From positions 1-7,418 of the forward strand of contig JAKAAU010000076.1 of NCBI GenBank assembly GCA_021802165.1: DNA of 7,418 bases, written 5' to 3'. The stretch is from Thermoplasmata archaeon (GTDB taxonomy: Archaea > Thermoplasmatota > Thermoplasmata > Thermoplasmatales > Thermoplasmataceae). The notes below the pieces were generated by a model that saw only the letters and a program-made list of their open reading frames with translations, ran no database searches and had not been told where the DNA came from. The translations under genes were made by a program, and so were the position numbers. This document shows, in pieces, positions 1-5,505 of the stretch. Numbering within the stretch: position 1 is the stretch's first letter; each line of letters begins with the position of its first letter.

Positions 1-991
1 GGAACATCCTCTCCGGTGATTCACTTACCCATATCTCCCATGGGTCCATGTTGGTATCCTTGAGAAGTACCTTATCCAGCTCTATGATTCCGGACATTCC
101 CCCTGCAAAGAGCATCTCACTCACAGCACTGGACAGCCCCCCGCCACCAAGGTCCTTCATTCCATCTATAATACCTGCATCGTTAGCCTCCAGTATGGCG
201 TGTATAAGCGGTTCCTTTATGATGGGATTTCCCAGCTGCACTGCATTTCTGTTTGATTCGTCACCTGCGTTTAGTATTTTAGATGCAAAGTTGACACCAT
301 GTATTCCGTCCCGGCCGGTTCTGCCGCCGCAAACAATCAGGAGGTCCCCCTCAATGCCTATTCTGCTTCTGACAACATGGTCTTTCCTTACAATGCCTAT
401 GCATCCGGCATTTACCAGCGGAATTCCATTATATATGCTGTTGAAGTTGACAGAACCTGCTACTGTCGGTATCCCGACCCTGTTTCCATAATCCCTGATG
501 CCGGCTACAACACGGTTTATTATAAAACGTTCAGTAAGCTGCCCTTTCCTGTTATCTGGATCGCCGAAATAGAGAGAATCTACAAGTGCCACAGGCTGTG
601 CACCCATGCACAGCACATCTCTTATTATGCCCCCGACTCCTGTTGCGGCACCACCATATGGCTCAATGGCGCTTGGATGGTTATGGCTTTCCATCTTAAC
701 CACATATGCATTTTCATCATCAAAGGATATGACGCCCGCATCATCCTCCATGGTCAGTATAGTATAATCGCTTTTCAGCCCGGAAAGATATTTTTTCAGG
801 TAAAGTTTAGATGATTTATAGCATGAATGCTCACTCCATCCCTGGGCTATTGCCTGAATCTCTATGTCTGTAGGATTTCTGCCAAGGCCTGTAAAATAAT
901 TTCTCAGCATAACCATTTCATCATAGGTTAATCCCAGGCCTGAGGCCATATCCTTGAGTTTTTCCGGTGTACTGTCAATAATACTGTACAT
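1..991 (-). CDS. purL: Phosphoribosylformylglycinamidine synthase large subunit PurL, N-terminal 330 residues (cut by left edge)
   Basis: PurL is the synthetase subunit of FGAM synthase, which uses ATP and ammonia supplied by PurQ to convert FGAR to FGAM in de novo purine synthesis in the cytosol. I translated the minus strand from the ATG at 991; it stays open to base 1. Family landmarks in order are [11 protein letters not shown] at residues 52-62 (H55 is the expected catalytic His), [20 protein letters not shown] at 99-118 with GGIIRD just after (nucleotide/Mg site), [11 protein letters not shown] at 222-232, and [15 protein letters not shown] at 279-293. The usual order in the first motif is EHC-S/G-Y; here Ser and Cys are swapped (EHSCY). 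Small-type archaeal PurL is roughly 700-760 residues, so about half is missing beyond the window. The ATG lies 1 nt after the purS stop with no well-placed Shine-Dalgarno, which suggests translational coupling. Identification is firm. Confidence 0.96.
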   Translation of the reverse strand, partial: MYSIIDSTPEKLKDMASGLGLTYDEMVMLRNYFTGLGRNPTDIEIQAIAQGWSEHSCYKSSKLYLKKYLSGLKSDYTILTMEDDAGVISFDDENAYVVKMESHNHPSAIEPYGGAATGVGGIIRDVLCMGAQPVALVDSLYFGDPDNRKGQLTERFIINRVVAGIRDYGNRVGIPTVAGSVNFNSIYNGIPLVNAGCIGIVRKDHVVRSRIGIEGDLLIVCGGRTGRDGIHGVNFASKILNAGDESNRNAVQLGNPIIKEPLIHAILEANDAGIIDGMKDLGGGGLSSAVSEMLFAGGMSGIIELDKVLLKDTNMDPWEIWVSESPERMF

Positions 992-992
992 T

Positions 993-1235
993 TTATTCAC
1001 TTATTTCCTCTATCTTATATTCCTGTATAACTGGATTTGTAAGCAGTTTCTCTGCAATTTCTTTAATTTCATCCATGCTATCCTTTTCATCCAGCGTGGT
1101 TTCAAATTCATAGGTTTTATATGAATAAACATTCTTTATGCCTCTGTAGCCTGTGAGCTCCAGATTTCTCCTTATGCTCAAAGCTTCCGGGTCTTCTACA
1201 TTTGGAAGGTATTTGATCTGAACCTTGATCCTCAT
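993..1235 (-). CDS. purS: Phosphoribosylformylglycinamidine synthase subunit PurS
   Basis: PurS is the small non-catalytic subunit that bridges PurL and the glutaminase PurQ in the three-part FGAM synthase of archaea and Gram-positive bacteria. The 80-residue length is typical. The sequence shows the family pattern: an N-terminal strand ([18 protein letters not shown]), then a helix and the segment [22 protein letters not shown], ending in a helix rich in Glu and Lys ([23 protein letters not shown]). It is directly followed by purL (TAA, one base, ATG), so the two form an operon. PurQ is not between them, unlike the common purS-purQ-purL order, and must lie elsewhere. The ATG at 1235 has a TATA-like box about 28 nt upstream and no Shine-Dalgarno, as expected for a leaderless first gene. 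Confidence 0.93.
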   Translation of the reverse strand: MRIKVQIKYLPNVEDPEALSIRRNLELTGYRGIKNVYSYKTYEFETTLDEKDSMDEIKEIAEKLLTNPVIQEYKIEEISE

Positions 1236-1257
1236 AAAACTGTATTTTAATTATGAA

Positions 1258-1268
1258 ATTAAATTTAT
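1258..1268 (-). promoter_or_regulatory. TATA-like box of purSL (leaderless)
   Basis: On the minus strand this reads ATAAATTTAAT, centred about 28 nt before the purS ATG. Archaeal TATA boxes sit about 26 nt before the transcription start, so the transcript would begin at or very near the start codon. No Shine-Dalgarno is present in the short stretch between. The surrounding region is AT-rich, so the exact box is approximate. Confidence 0.5.
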
Positions 1269-1279
1269 TGTTTATCCCT

Positions 1280-1292
1280 GCATAATATATGC
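1280..1292. promoter_or_regulatory. Inverted repeat GCATA-ATA-TATGC between two divergent promoters, possible operator
   Basis: Arms GCATA (1280-1284) and TATGC (1288-1292) are perfectly complementary around a 3-nt spacer. The repeat is nearly midway between the minus-strand TATA box of purSL (centre about 1263) and the plus-strand TATA box of the 105-residue membrane protein (centre about 1315). That placement would suit a regulator acting on both promoters. The arms are only 5 bp in AT-rich DNA, so chance is a real possibility. Confidence 0.25.
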
Positions 1293-1310
1293 CTGTAAAT
1301 CATGCACAAA

Positions 1311-1319
1311 ATTTAATAT
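1311..1319 (+). promoter_or_regulatory. TATA-like box of the 105-residue membrane protein gene (leaderless)
   Basis: The plus strand reads ATTTAATAT, centred about 26 nt before the ATG at 1341, the distance expected if transcription starts at the start codon. No Shine-Dalgarno lies between the box and the ATG. Confidence 0.5.
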
Positions 1320-1340
1320 TTTATATCATCTTTAACCTTT

Positions 1341-1658
1341 ATGGCCAGACTGGATCGAAGGGAGGCAGTTAGACTTTTCCGCATAAGGCTTGTTTCGTTT
1401 TCACTTTCACTGGTATTTATAGTGGGATTCTTTATTTTTACATATTTTACACTTAACACAGGGTATGCAGACAGGCATCTCCATATTTTCATTACGGGAT
1501 TTACCGTGCTTATAGTTGCAGCACTTGGAACCGGGGTAGAAACTGTTATACTTACCAGAACAGCAATATCCCTATTTACCGGAAAAAACATAAACGAACT
1601 CAAGCCGGATGAAGCATCTCAGGCCATAGCCCGGCTCAGGGTACTTATAAAGAAATAG
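1341..1658 (+). CDS. Hypothetical small membrane protein with two predicted transmembrane helices
   Basis: I do not recognise this 105-residue protein. Its N-terminus is strongly basic (residues 1-16 hold six Arg, in MARLDRREAVRLFRIR). Then come a hydrophobic helix at about 17-38, a short polar loop at 39-48 (NTGYADRHLH), a second hydrophobic helix at about 49-71 containing AALGTG, and a C-terminal amphipathic tail (ELKPDEASQAIARLRVLIKK). By the positive-inside rule both ends would face the cytoplasm. The start is supported by a TATA-like box 26 nt upstream; an antisense frame across the same DNA lacks such support. It is divergent from purSL and converges on the YrhK-like protein gene, with 3 nt between the stop codons. 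The tail could mediate protein contacts, but no function can be assigned. Confidence 0.75.
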   Translation: MARLDRREAVRLFRIRLVSFSLSLVFIVGFFIFTYFTLNTGYADRHLHIFITGFTVLIVAALGTGVETVILTRTAISLFTGKNINELKPDEASQAIARLRVLIKK

Positions 1659-1661
1659 GCC

Positions 1662-2612
1662 CTACTTCTCCCTGTGGAGTACCAGTATATGTATCCTTCT
1701 TGCTATGTTTATCATTGGCCTTATAAGCAGCTGGGTACTGCCTACGATAAAGAGATACACACCAAGAGTAGAGTACTTTGCCTCGCTGGGAAGGAAGAAT
1801 ATACTTCCTATAACGAATTCAAGACCAACCATTATATCATTTGCAATTGAAAGCCAGTCATAGAACCGCCTGACCTTTTTCTCCCTCACCGATCTTGAAG
1901 CGAAATTAAGAAGAGATCTGTTAACATCCTGGTTGTTCAAAAAAGAATCCAGGTTTACTATGATCTGGGATAGGTAATCATTTTCCACTATTTCTTTCAG
2001 TCCTGATATGAAGGGCCCCTCATTATTTTCCACAGCCTTGGAGAAACTGCTGTTGAATGACCCATCCCGAAGTATGATTATCAGGCGGGTAAACCATTCC
2101 TGTCCGATGTACGGCCTGATCTTTTCCATATCCAATTTGAAGTTCTCTATGTATGGCTTGCAGTAGTCAGCAAAAGCGTTTGAATAATAAAAGTCGGGGG
2201 AGTTTATAACAGGAAAATCGGCGTAGATGGTAAAATCATCCTGTGTTTTTCCTGCATCCTGACTCAATATGTCCATTATGAACTGTGCAATCTTTCTGTC
2301 CAGGTACATAATCTTAAGTATGCCTTCAATTAATGGATTCCTGGTGGCATATCCTATAAATTTATTGAAAAGGGTTTCCTTATCTGAATCACTTATATTG
2401 TACCTCACATCAGGCACATTTATGATCTCCAGAATATTTTCATCAGAATACGTGCTGATTATCCTGTTATCCTGGAGCTTTTTGTAGATATCATCCCCGA
2501 ACATGTAGGATACCAGGGGCTTTATGTTTTTCCACTTTAAATTGAATCCATAGGGGCTCCTCTGAATAGCATAAAGGAAATACAGCGGACTGGCAAGTTC
2601 ATTATCCATCAT
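1662..2612 (-). CDS. Uncharacterised protein with C-terminal YrhK-like membrane hairpin
   Basis: This 316-residue protein has a long, mostly soluble N-terminal part (about 1-245) and a C-terminal pair of hydrophobic helices at about 256-274 and 281-297. The end resembles the YrhK domain (Pfam YrhK family, function unknown): FYDWLSIANDIMVGLEFVIGSIFFL, a short turn, then LGVYLFIVGSTQLLIRP followed by basic residues (INIARRIHILVLHR). I base that on the pattern GSIxFF, short turn, xFIVGSxxLLIRPxI, xxRRIH. I recognise no domain in the first 245 residues, which are rich in Asp, Asn, Phe and Tyr and show no clear catalytic motif. Two adjacent ATGs (2612 and 2609) could start it; the TATA-like box sits 24 and 27 nt upstream respectively, slightly favouring the second. 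It converges on the 105-residue membrane protein gene. The N-terminal domain probably sits in the cytoplasm, anchored by the hairpin. Confidence 0.82.
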   Translation of the reverse strand: MMDNELASPLYFLYAIQRSPYGFNLKWKNIKPLVSYMFGDDIYKKLQDNRIISTYSDENILEIINVPDVRYNISDSDKETLFNKFIGYATRNPLIEGILKIMYLDRKIAQFIMDILSQDAGKTQDDFTIYADFPVINSPDFYYSNAFADYCKPYIENFKLDMEKIRPYIGQEWFTRLIIILRDGSFNSSFSKAVENNEGPFISGLKEIVENDYLSQIIVNLDSFLNNQDVNRSLLNFASRSVREKKVRRFYDWLSIANDIMVGLEFVIGSIFFLPSEAKYSTLGVYLFIVGSTQLLIRPMINIARRIHILVLHREK

Positions 2613-2630
2613 TCAGCATTTTCTGCACCC

Positions 2631-2641
2631 TAATATAATTT
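2631..2641 (-). promoter_or_regulatory. TATA-like box of the YrhK-like protein gene (leaderless)
   Basis: The minus strand reads AAATTATATTA, centred at 2636, which is 24 nt from the first ATG and 27 nt from the second. This supports independent transcription of the gene although it lies downstream of GGGP synthase on the same strand. Confidence 0.5.
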
Positions 2642-2673
2642 AGGTAGAAATGGTGCATCAATAAACCTGCGAA

Positions 2674-2682
2674 ATAAAAAAT
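2674..2682 (-). terminator. Oligo-T tract after GGGP synthase, probable archaeal terminator
   Basis: Immediately after the TAG stop of the GGGP synthase gene the minus strand reads ATTTTTTAT followed by TT. Archaeal RNA polymerase terminates mainly at T-rich tracts without needing a hairpin, so this is a reasonable terminator. It separates the gene from the promoter of the YrhK-like gene about 35 nt further on. Confidence 0.4.
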
Positions 2683-3414
2683 CTATATTGCATTGATAAT
2701 ATCCTTAAGAGCTATATACGGGTTTTCGTGTTTTTCAACAACTGTACCGGTAACAATTATGTCTGCACCTGCATCGAGCACAGATCTTGCCTTTTCATAA
2801 TCTCTTATGCCCCCGCCTACTATAACCGGAATGTTCACAGCTTCCTTTATTCTGGTTATGACATTGCACCCCACCGGTTCTGGAGCCCCGGATCCTGCTT
2901 CCAGGTACAGCAATTTAAAACCGAAAAATTCAGCAGCAACAGCATAGGAAAGTGCAGTGTTCTCATCTTCCCTGCCTATAAGCCTCGCATTCCCAACCCT
3001 GCCAACAGTCATGCCCGGCTCAAATACCAGATACCCCATGGGGATCGTCTCTATTCCAAGTTTTTTCAGGACAGATGCTGATCCTATCTGATGGCCTACT
3101 ATGTAGTCAATATTGGTTGAATTCATCAGCATCATGTAATATATTGCATCGGCATACCTGCTGATCATTGTCCTTGAACCTGGAAAAATAATAATCTGTT
3201 TCTCTGTTTTTGCCCTTATCTTTTCAATGGTTATATCCATTAAATGTGAATTTATGTCAGTTGACCCACCTATTAGAAAGAAATCTGTGCCAGCCCTGTC
3301 TGCCTTCTCCGCCAGATCCCCTGATTTTTCAGGGGGTTGTGCTGCCGGGTCTATCAGCGTCATATGCACTTTTTTGTATTTCAGGATTGACATAATATTC
3401 CTGTAAACATTCAC
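2683..3414 (-). CDS. Geranylgeranylglyceryl phosphate synthase (GGGP synthase)
   Basis: This enzyme joins geranylgeranyl diphosphate to sn-glycerol-1-phosphate, the first committed step of archaeal ether lipid synthesis, and is a (beta/alpha)8 barrel of the PcrB/GGGPS family. The 243-residue protein shows the family signatures in order: TLIDP at residues 19-23 (the Asp is expected to bind Mg), IGGST at 48-52, YLEAGSGAPEPV at 170-181 (Glu and Ser-Gly contacting glycerol phosphate), and the phosphate-binding loops VGGGIRD at 199-205 and GADIIVTGT at 216-224. The start is GTG at 3414, preceded by AGGTGA with a 6-nt gap, a good match to the archaeal anti-Shine-Dalgarno. A TATA-like box further upstream predicts a leader of about 27 nt. 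The alternative is the ATG at 3393 (residue 8), which has no such site. It is divergent from the mptD operon. Confidence 0.95.
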   Translation of the reverse strand: MNVYRNIMSILKYKKVHMTLIDPAAQPPEKSGDLAEKADRAGTDFFLIGGSTDINSHLMDITIEKIRAKTEKQIIIFPGSRTMISRYADAIYYMMLMNSTNIDYIVGHQIGSASVLKKLGIETIPMGYLVFEPGMTVGRVGNARLIGREDENTALSYAVAAEFFGFKLLYLEAGSGAPEPVGCNVITRIKEAVNIPVIVGGGIRDYEKARSVLDAGADIIVTGTVVEKHENPYIALKDIINAI

Positions 3415-3420
3415 TATTAT

Positions 3421-3426
3421 TCACCT
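3421..3426 (-). promoter_or_regulatory. Shine-Dalgarno site that decides the GTG start of GGGP synthase
   Basis: The minus strand reads AGGTGA, then six bases, then GTG at 3414. It complements the expected 3' end of archaeal 16S rRNA (CACCU). It is a reason to prefer GTG over the in-frame ATG at 3393, and it is unusual in this window because the other first genes appear leaderless. Confidence 0.6.
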
Positions 3427-3463
3427 TAATTTATCAGCTACAGGTAATGCTATAGTAAACTTA

Positions 3464-3472
3464 CATATAAAC
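3464..3472 (-). promoter_or_regulatory. TATA-like box of the GGGP synthase gene
   Basis: The minus strand reads GTTTATATG, centred near 3468. Counting about 26 nt downstream puts the transcription start near 3442, leaving a leader of about 27 nt that contains the AGGTGA ribosome-binding site. The exact position is inferred from spacing only. Confidence 0.4.
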
Positions 3473-3539
3473 TCATCTAAATCTTTTTTCAATGTTCCAA
3501 ACAAAAGGTTTAAAAATTCGTAATTTTGAAAAGAACAAT

Positions 3540-3550
3540 ATTTAATAAAT
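3540..3550 (+). promoter_or_regulatory. TATA-like box of the mptD-NTPase-trm1 operon (leaderless)
   Basis: The plus strand reads ATTTAATAAAT, a perfect 11-base palindrome centred at 3545 and 26 nt before the ATG at 3571. Transcription would begin at the start codon. A second TATA-like stretch, TTTAAAAA at 3509-3516, lies about 30 nt further upstream and could give a longer minor transcript. Confidence 0.6.
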
Positions 3551-3570
3551 TATATGTAATACACTATATA

Positions 3571-3924
3571 ATGTTAGACCCGGCCCGCAAATATTTTCAC
3601 TGCACAGATAGGGAAAGGGCAATATTCGAGGCGGGCATAAAACTGGGTGGCATATTTCATCAGTATACCGGTGTGCCTGTAAATGAGAGCAATATAGACG
3701 AAATTTCACGGGCAATAGAAAAAAGTGTATCAGTACAGCCCTTTGTTAAGCACGTATCCGTAGAAATTAATATGGGAAGCCAGAGCACATCGTTCCAGTA
3801 TACATCCCTCTCAGGAGAAATGATGGATGTAAGGTTAACCGTTGAATATAATGGTCAGGCGGTAAGGGCAAGGATGCATTATGTGCAGGACCTGAATTAC
3901 CCGCTGATGTATTTGGAGGAATAA
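3571..3924 (+). CDS. mptD: Archaeal dihydroneopterin aldolase (MptD family, DUF372/COG2098)
   Basis: MptD converts 7,8-dihydroneopterin to 6-hydroxymethyl-7,8-dihydropterin plus glycolaldehyde in archaeal methanopterin/folate-type cofactor synthesis; the activity is known from the Methanocaldococcus jannaschii family member. The 117-residue protein has the family's N-terminal signature, a CTDRERAIFEAGIKLGGIFHQYTGVPV stretch at residues 11-37; E20 and H30 are the likely conserved active-site Glu and His. The C-terminus keeps the hydrophobic and Tyr-rich end (MHYVQDLNYPLMYLEE). The frame stays open upstream to a TTG at 3526, but that codon lies before the TATA box, so the ATG at 3571 is the start and gives the usual family length. 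It heads an operon; the next gene begins 2 nt after its stop. Family identity is strong; which pterin cofactor the organism makes cannot be seen here. Confidence 0.88.
   Translation: MLDPARKYFHCTDRERAIFEAGIKLGGIFHQYTGVPVNESNIDEISRAIEKSVSVQPFVKHVSVEINMGSQSTSFQYTSLSGEMMDVRLTVEYNGQAVRARMHYVQDLNYPLMYLEE
3915..3920 (+). promoter_or_regulatory. Shine-Dalgarno site of the NTPase gene
   Basis: GGAGGA lies inside the last codons of mptD, 6 nt before the ATG at 3927. It is a strong ribosome-binding site for an internal operon gene, in contrast to the leaderless first gene. Confidence 0.7.
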
Positions 3925-3926
3925 TA

Positions 3927-4472
3927 ATGGCAATAAAAGTAGGGATAACCGGACCAATCGGTTCTATAAAGACCGAGGCACTGAATAAGATTATGGAGAT
4001 GCTAAAAAACAATGGAAAATTAATAGAGGGTACACTTGTATCAGAAAAGATTGAACACGGAAGGGTGCTTGCCTATTATATTACGGATATTCTTACAAAG
4101 AGAAAGGTTGAATTCGCCAGAAGTGATCTTGTTTCAAGGGTAAAGGTGGACAAACTCGGGGTGGATACAAAGGCGCTGGAAGAGCTTCTGGTCCCCAGCC
4201 TCCAGAAATCAAGAGAGGAGGCAGATGTTATAATAATAGACGAGCTCGGGAAAATTGAAAATACAACCAAGCAGATAAAGGCCGAGATAGAGGAAACAAT
4301 GAAATCTGATAAATCGATAATCGTAACACTGCATAAGAAATCCAGAAACCCAGTGCTCCAGGAATTCCGCGGCTATGAAAGTGTGAGGGTTTTTGATATT
4401 ACCCCCATCAACAAGAACATACTGCCATTTAAAATTTTAAAGGTATTGAATGGAGAGGAAGAATCAATTTAA
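3927..4472 (+). CDS. THEP1-family nucleoside-triphosphatase with altered Walker A motif
   Basis: THEP1 (COG1618) proteins are small P-loop NTPases that hydrolyse several nucleoside triphosphates in vitro; their biological role is uncertain. The 181 residues fit the family length. Matching features are an N-terminal P-loop region, LVSEKIEHGRVLAYYITDI at 37-55 (like the family's EEIREGGRRVGFxI), Walker B DVIIIDELGKIE at 100-111 with D105 and E106, TLHKKSRNPVLQEFRG at 134-149 (family HRRSRHPLVQEI), and ITPINKNILPFKI at 158-170 (family TPENRDxLPxEI). The P-loop is GPIGSIKT at 9-16 where the family has GxPGVGKT: the Gly before the invariant Lys is Ile. Lys15 and Thr16 remain, so nucleotide binding is possible but may be weakened. 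It is cotranscribed with mptD and overlaps trm1 by 23 nt. Confidence 0.85.
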   Translation: MAIKVGITGPIGSIKTEALNKIMEMLKNNGKLIEGTLVSEKIEHGRVLAYYITDILTKRKVEFARSDLVSRVKVDKLGVDTKALEELLVPSLQKSREEADVIIIDELGKIENTTKQIKAEIEETMKSDKSIIVTLHKKSRNPVLQEFRGYESVRVFDITPINKNILPFKILKVLNGEEESI

Positions 4473-5505
4473 GACATTATCAGAGGGCTCCGTAAGGATA
4501 ATGGCTCCTGATAATTTTTTTATAAAGGGCCCGGGTACAAAAACTCCAGGTTTTTATAATCTGGATCAGAAACTTAACCGGGATATTACAGTATCTTTCC
4601 TCAGGACAGTAAAACCCAGGATAGCGCTGGATGCCTTCGGCGGCACCGGCATAAGGGGGCTGAGGATTAACCGGGAGGCCGGAGTAAAAACAGTTATTTC
4701 TGAAATAAATAAAAAATCATTTGAGTATATAAAAATCAACAGGGACCTGAATGGGTCTGATGTTGAGGTATACAATAGAACATTTCAGGCAGTACTGAAC
4801 GATTTTCTGTTTGATTATATAGATATTGATCCCTACGGATCAGTGCTGCCATATATTGATGACGCCATGCTGAATATCAGGAATAAGGGCTACATCGGAA
4901 TTACCCCCACAGACCTTACCGCCCTTACCGGCTCCATGGGGAGGAAAACGTTCAGGCGCTACGGGGCGTCAATAATCAATGATACCTACAGGCACGAATC
5001 AGGCATACGCCTGTTAATCGGCGAAATTGTTAAACGGGCAGCTGCAATGGATAGGGCCGCAATACCCATGATATCCCTATGGCACTCCCATTATTACCGT
5101 GTAATATTCCAGATAATTTCATCATCTTCCATGGCAGACAGGCAGCTGGAGAAAATAGGCACATTCAACCGGCACACAGGATTGGCACCGGAATACCCTG
5201 AATCCAGCGAAGGTCCCATGTGGCTGGGCAATCTCAATTCGGATGTGGTTAAAGGCCTGAATATAATTGAAAACCCCGATAAATTGTTTTTAAAATCCCT
5301 GGATGCAGTGAAAAACAATGACCTCTCACTGTACTTCGCAGATATCGCAGATTTTGCCAGGATTATACACCACGATTCCATGGGAATGGAATCAAGCATG
5401 GAAAAACTGGCCGGGAATGGCATACAGTGCGGAAGATCCCAGTTTTCAGATACAGGTATAAAAGTTTCAGTCCCGGTAAAGGATGCCCTGCACCTGCTTT
5501 ATTGA
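4450..5505 (+). CDS. trm1: tRNA (guanine(26)-N(2))-dimethyltransferase Trm1
   Basis: Trm1 uses S-adenosylmethionine to dimethylate G26 of tRNAs. The 351-residue protein has an N-terminal Rossmann methyltransferase domain: SEGSVRI at 11-17, FYNLDQKLNRD at 35-45, SAM motif I as LDAFGGTGIRGLR at 60-72, the acidic strand end SEIN at 84-87, and the catalytic DIDPYGS at 125-131. The C-terminal Trm1-specific part has TPTDLTALTGS at 152-162, RRYG at 169-172, HESGIRLL at 182-189, HSHYYRV at 212-218 and GPMWLGNL at 255-262. It is slightly short for the family. The stretch between HYYRV and GPMWLG has no Cys, while many homologues have CxxC pairs there. The start overlaps the NTPase gene by 23 nt with AAGGTA a few bases upstream; the stop overlaps the opposing DUF2240 gene by 7 nt. 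Confidence 0.94.
   Translation: MERKNQFKTLSEGSVRIMAPDNFFIKGPGTKTPGFYNLDQKLNRDITVSFLRTVKPRIALDAFGGTGIRGLRINREAGVKTVISEINKKSFEYIKINRDLNGSDVEVYNRTFQAVLNDFLFDYIDIDPYGSVLPYIDDAMLNIRNKGYIGITPTDLTALTGSMGRKTFRRYGASIINDTYRHESGIRLLIGEIVKRAAAMDRAAIPMISLWHSHYYRVIFQIISSSSMADRQLEKIGTFNRHTGLAPEYPESSEGPMWLGNLNSDVVKGLNIIENPDKLFLKSLDAVKNNDLSLYFADIADFARIIHHDSMGMESSMEKLAGNGIQCGRSQFSDTGIKVSVPVKDALHLLY

Noticed and set aside
48..814. Two overlapping plus-strand open frames of 147 and 171 codons
   Set aside because: They lie antisense to purL, whose translation shows every expected family motif; the plus-strand products are Pro/Ser-rich or low-complexity shadows without recognisable domains.
1313..1603. 96-codon minus-strand frame
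   Set aside because: It is antisense to the 105-residue membrane protein gene, which has a well-placed TATA-like box and a coherent two-helix topology; the minus-strand product has neither.
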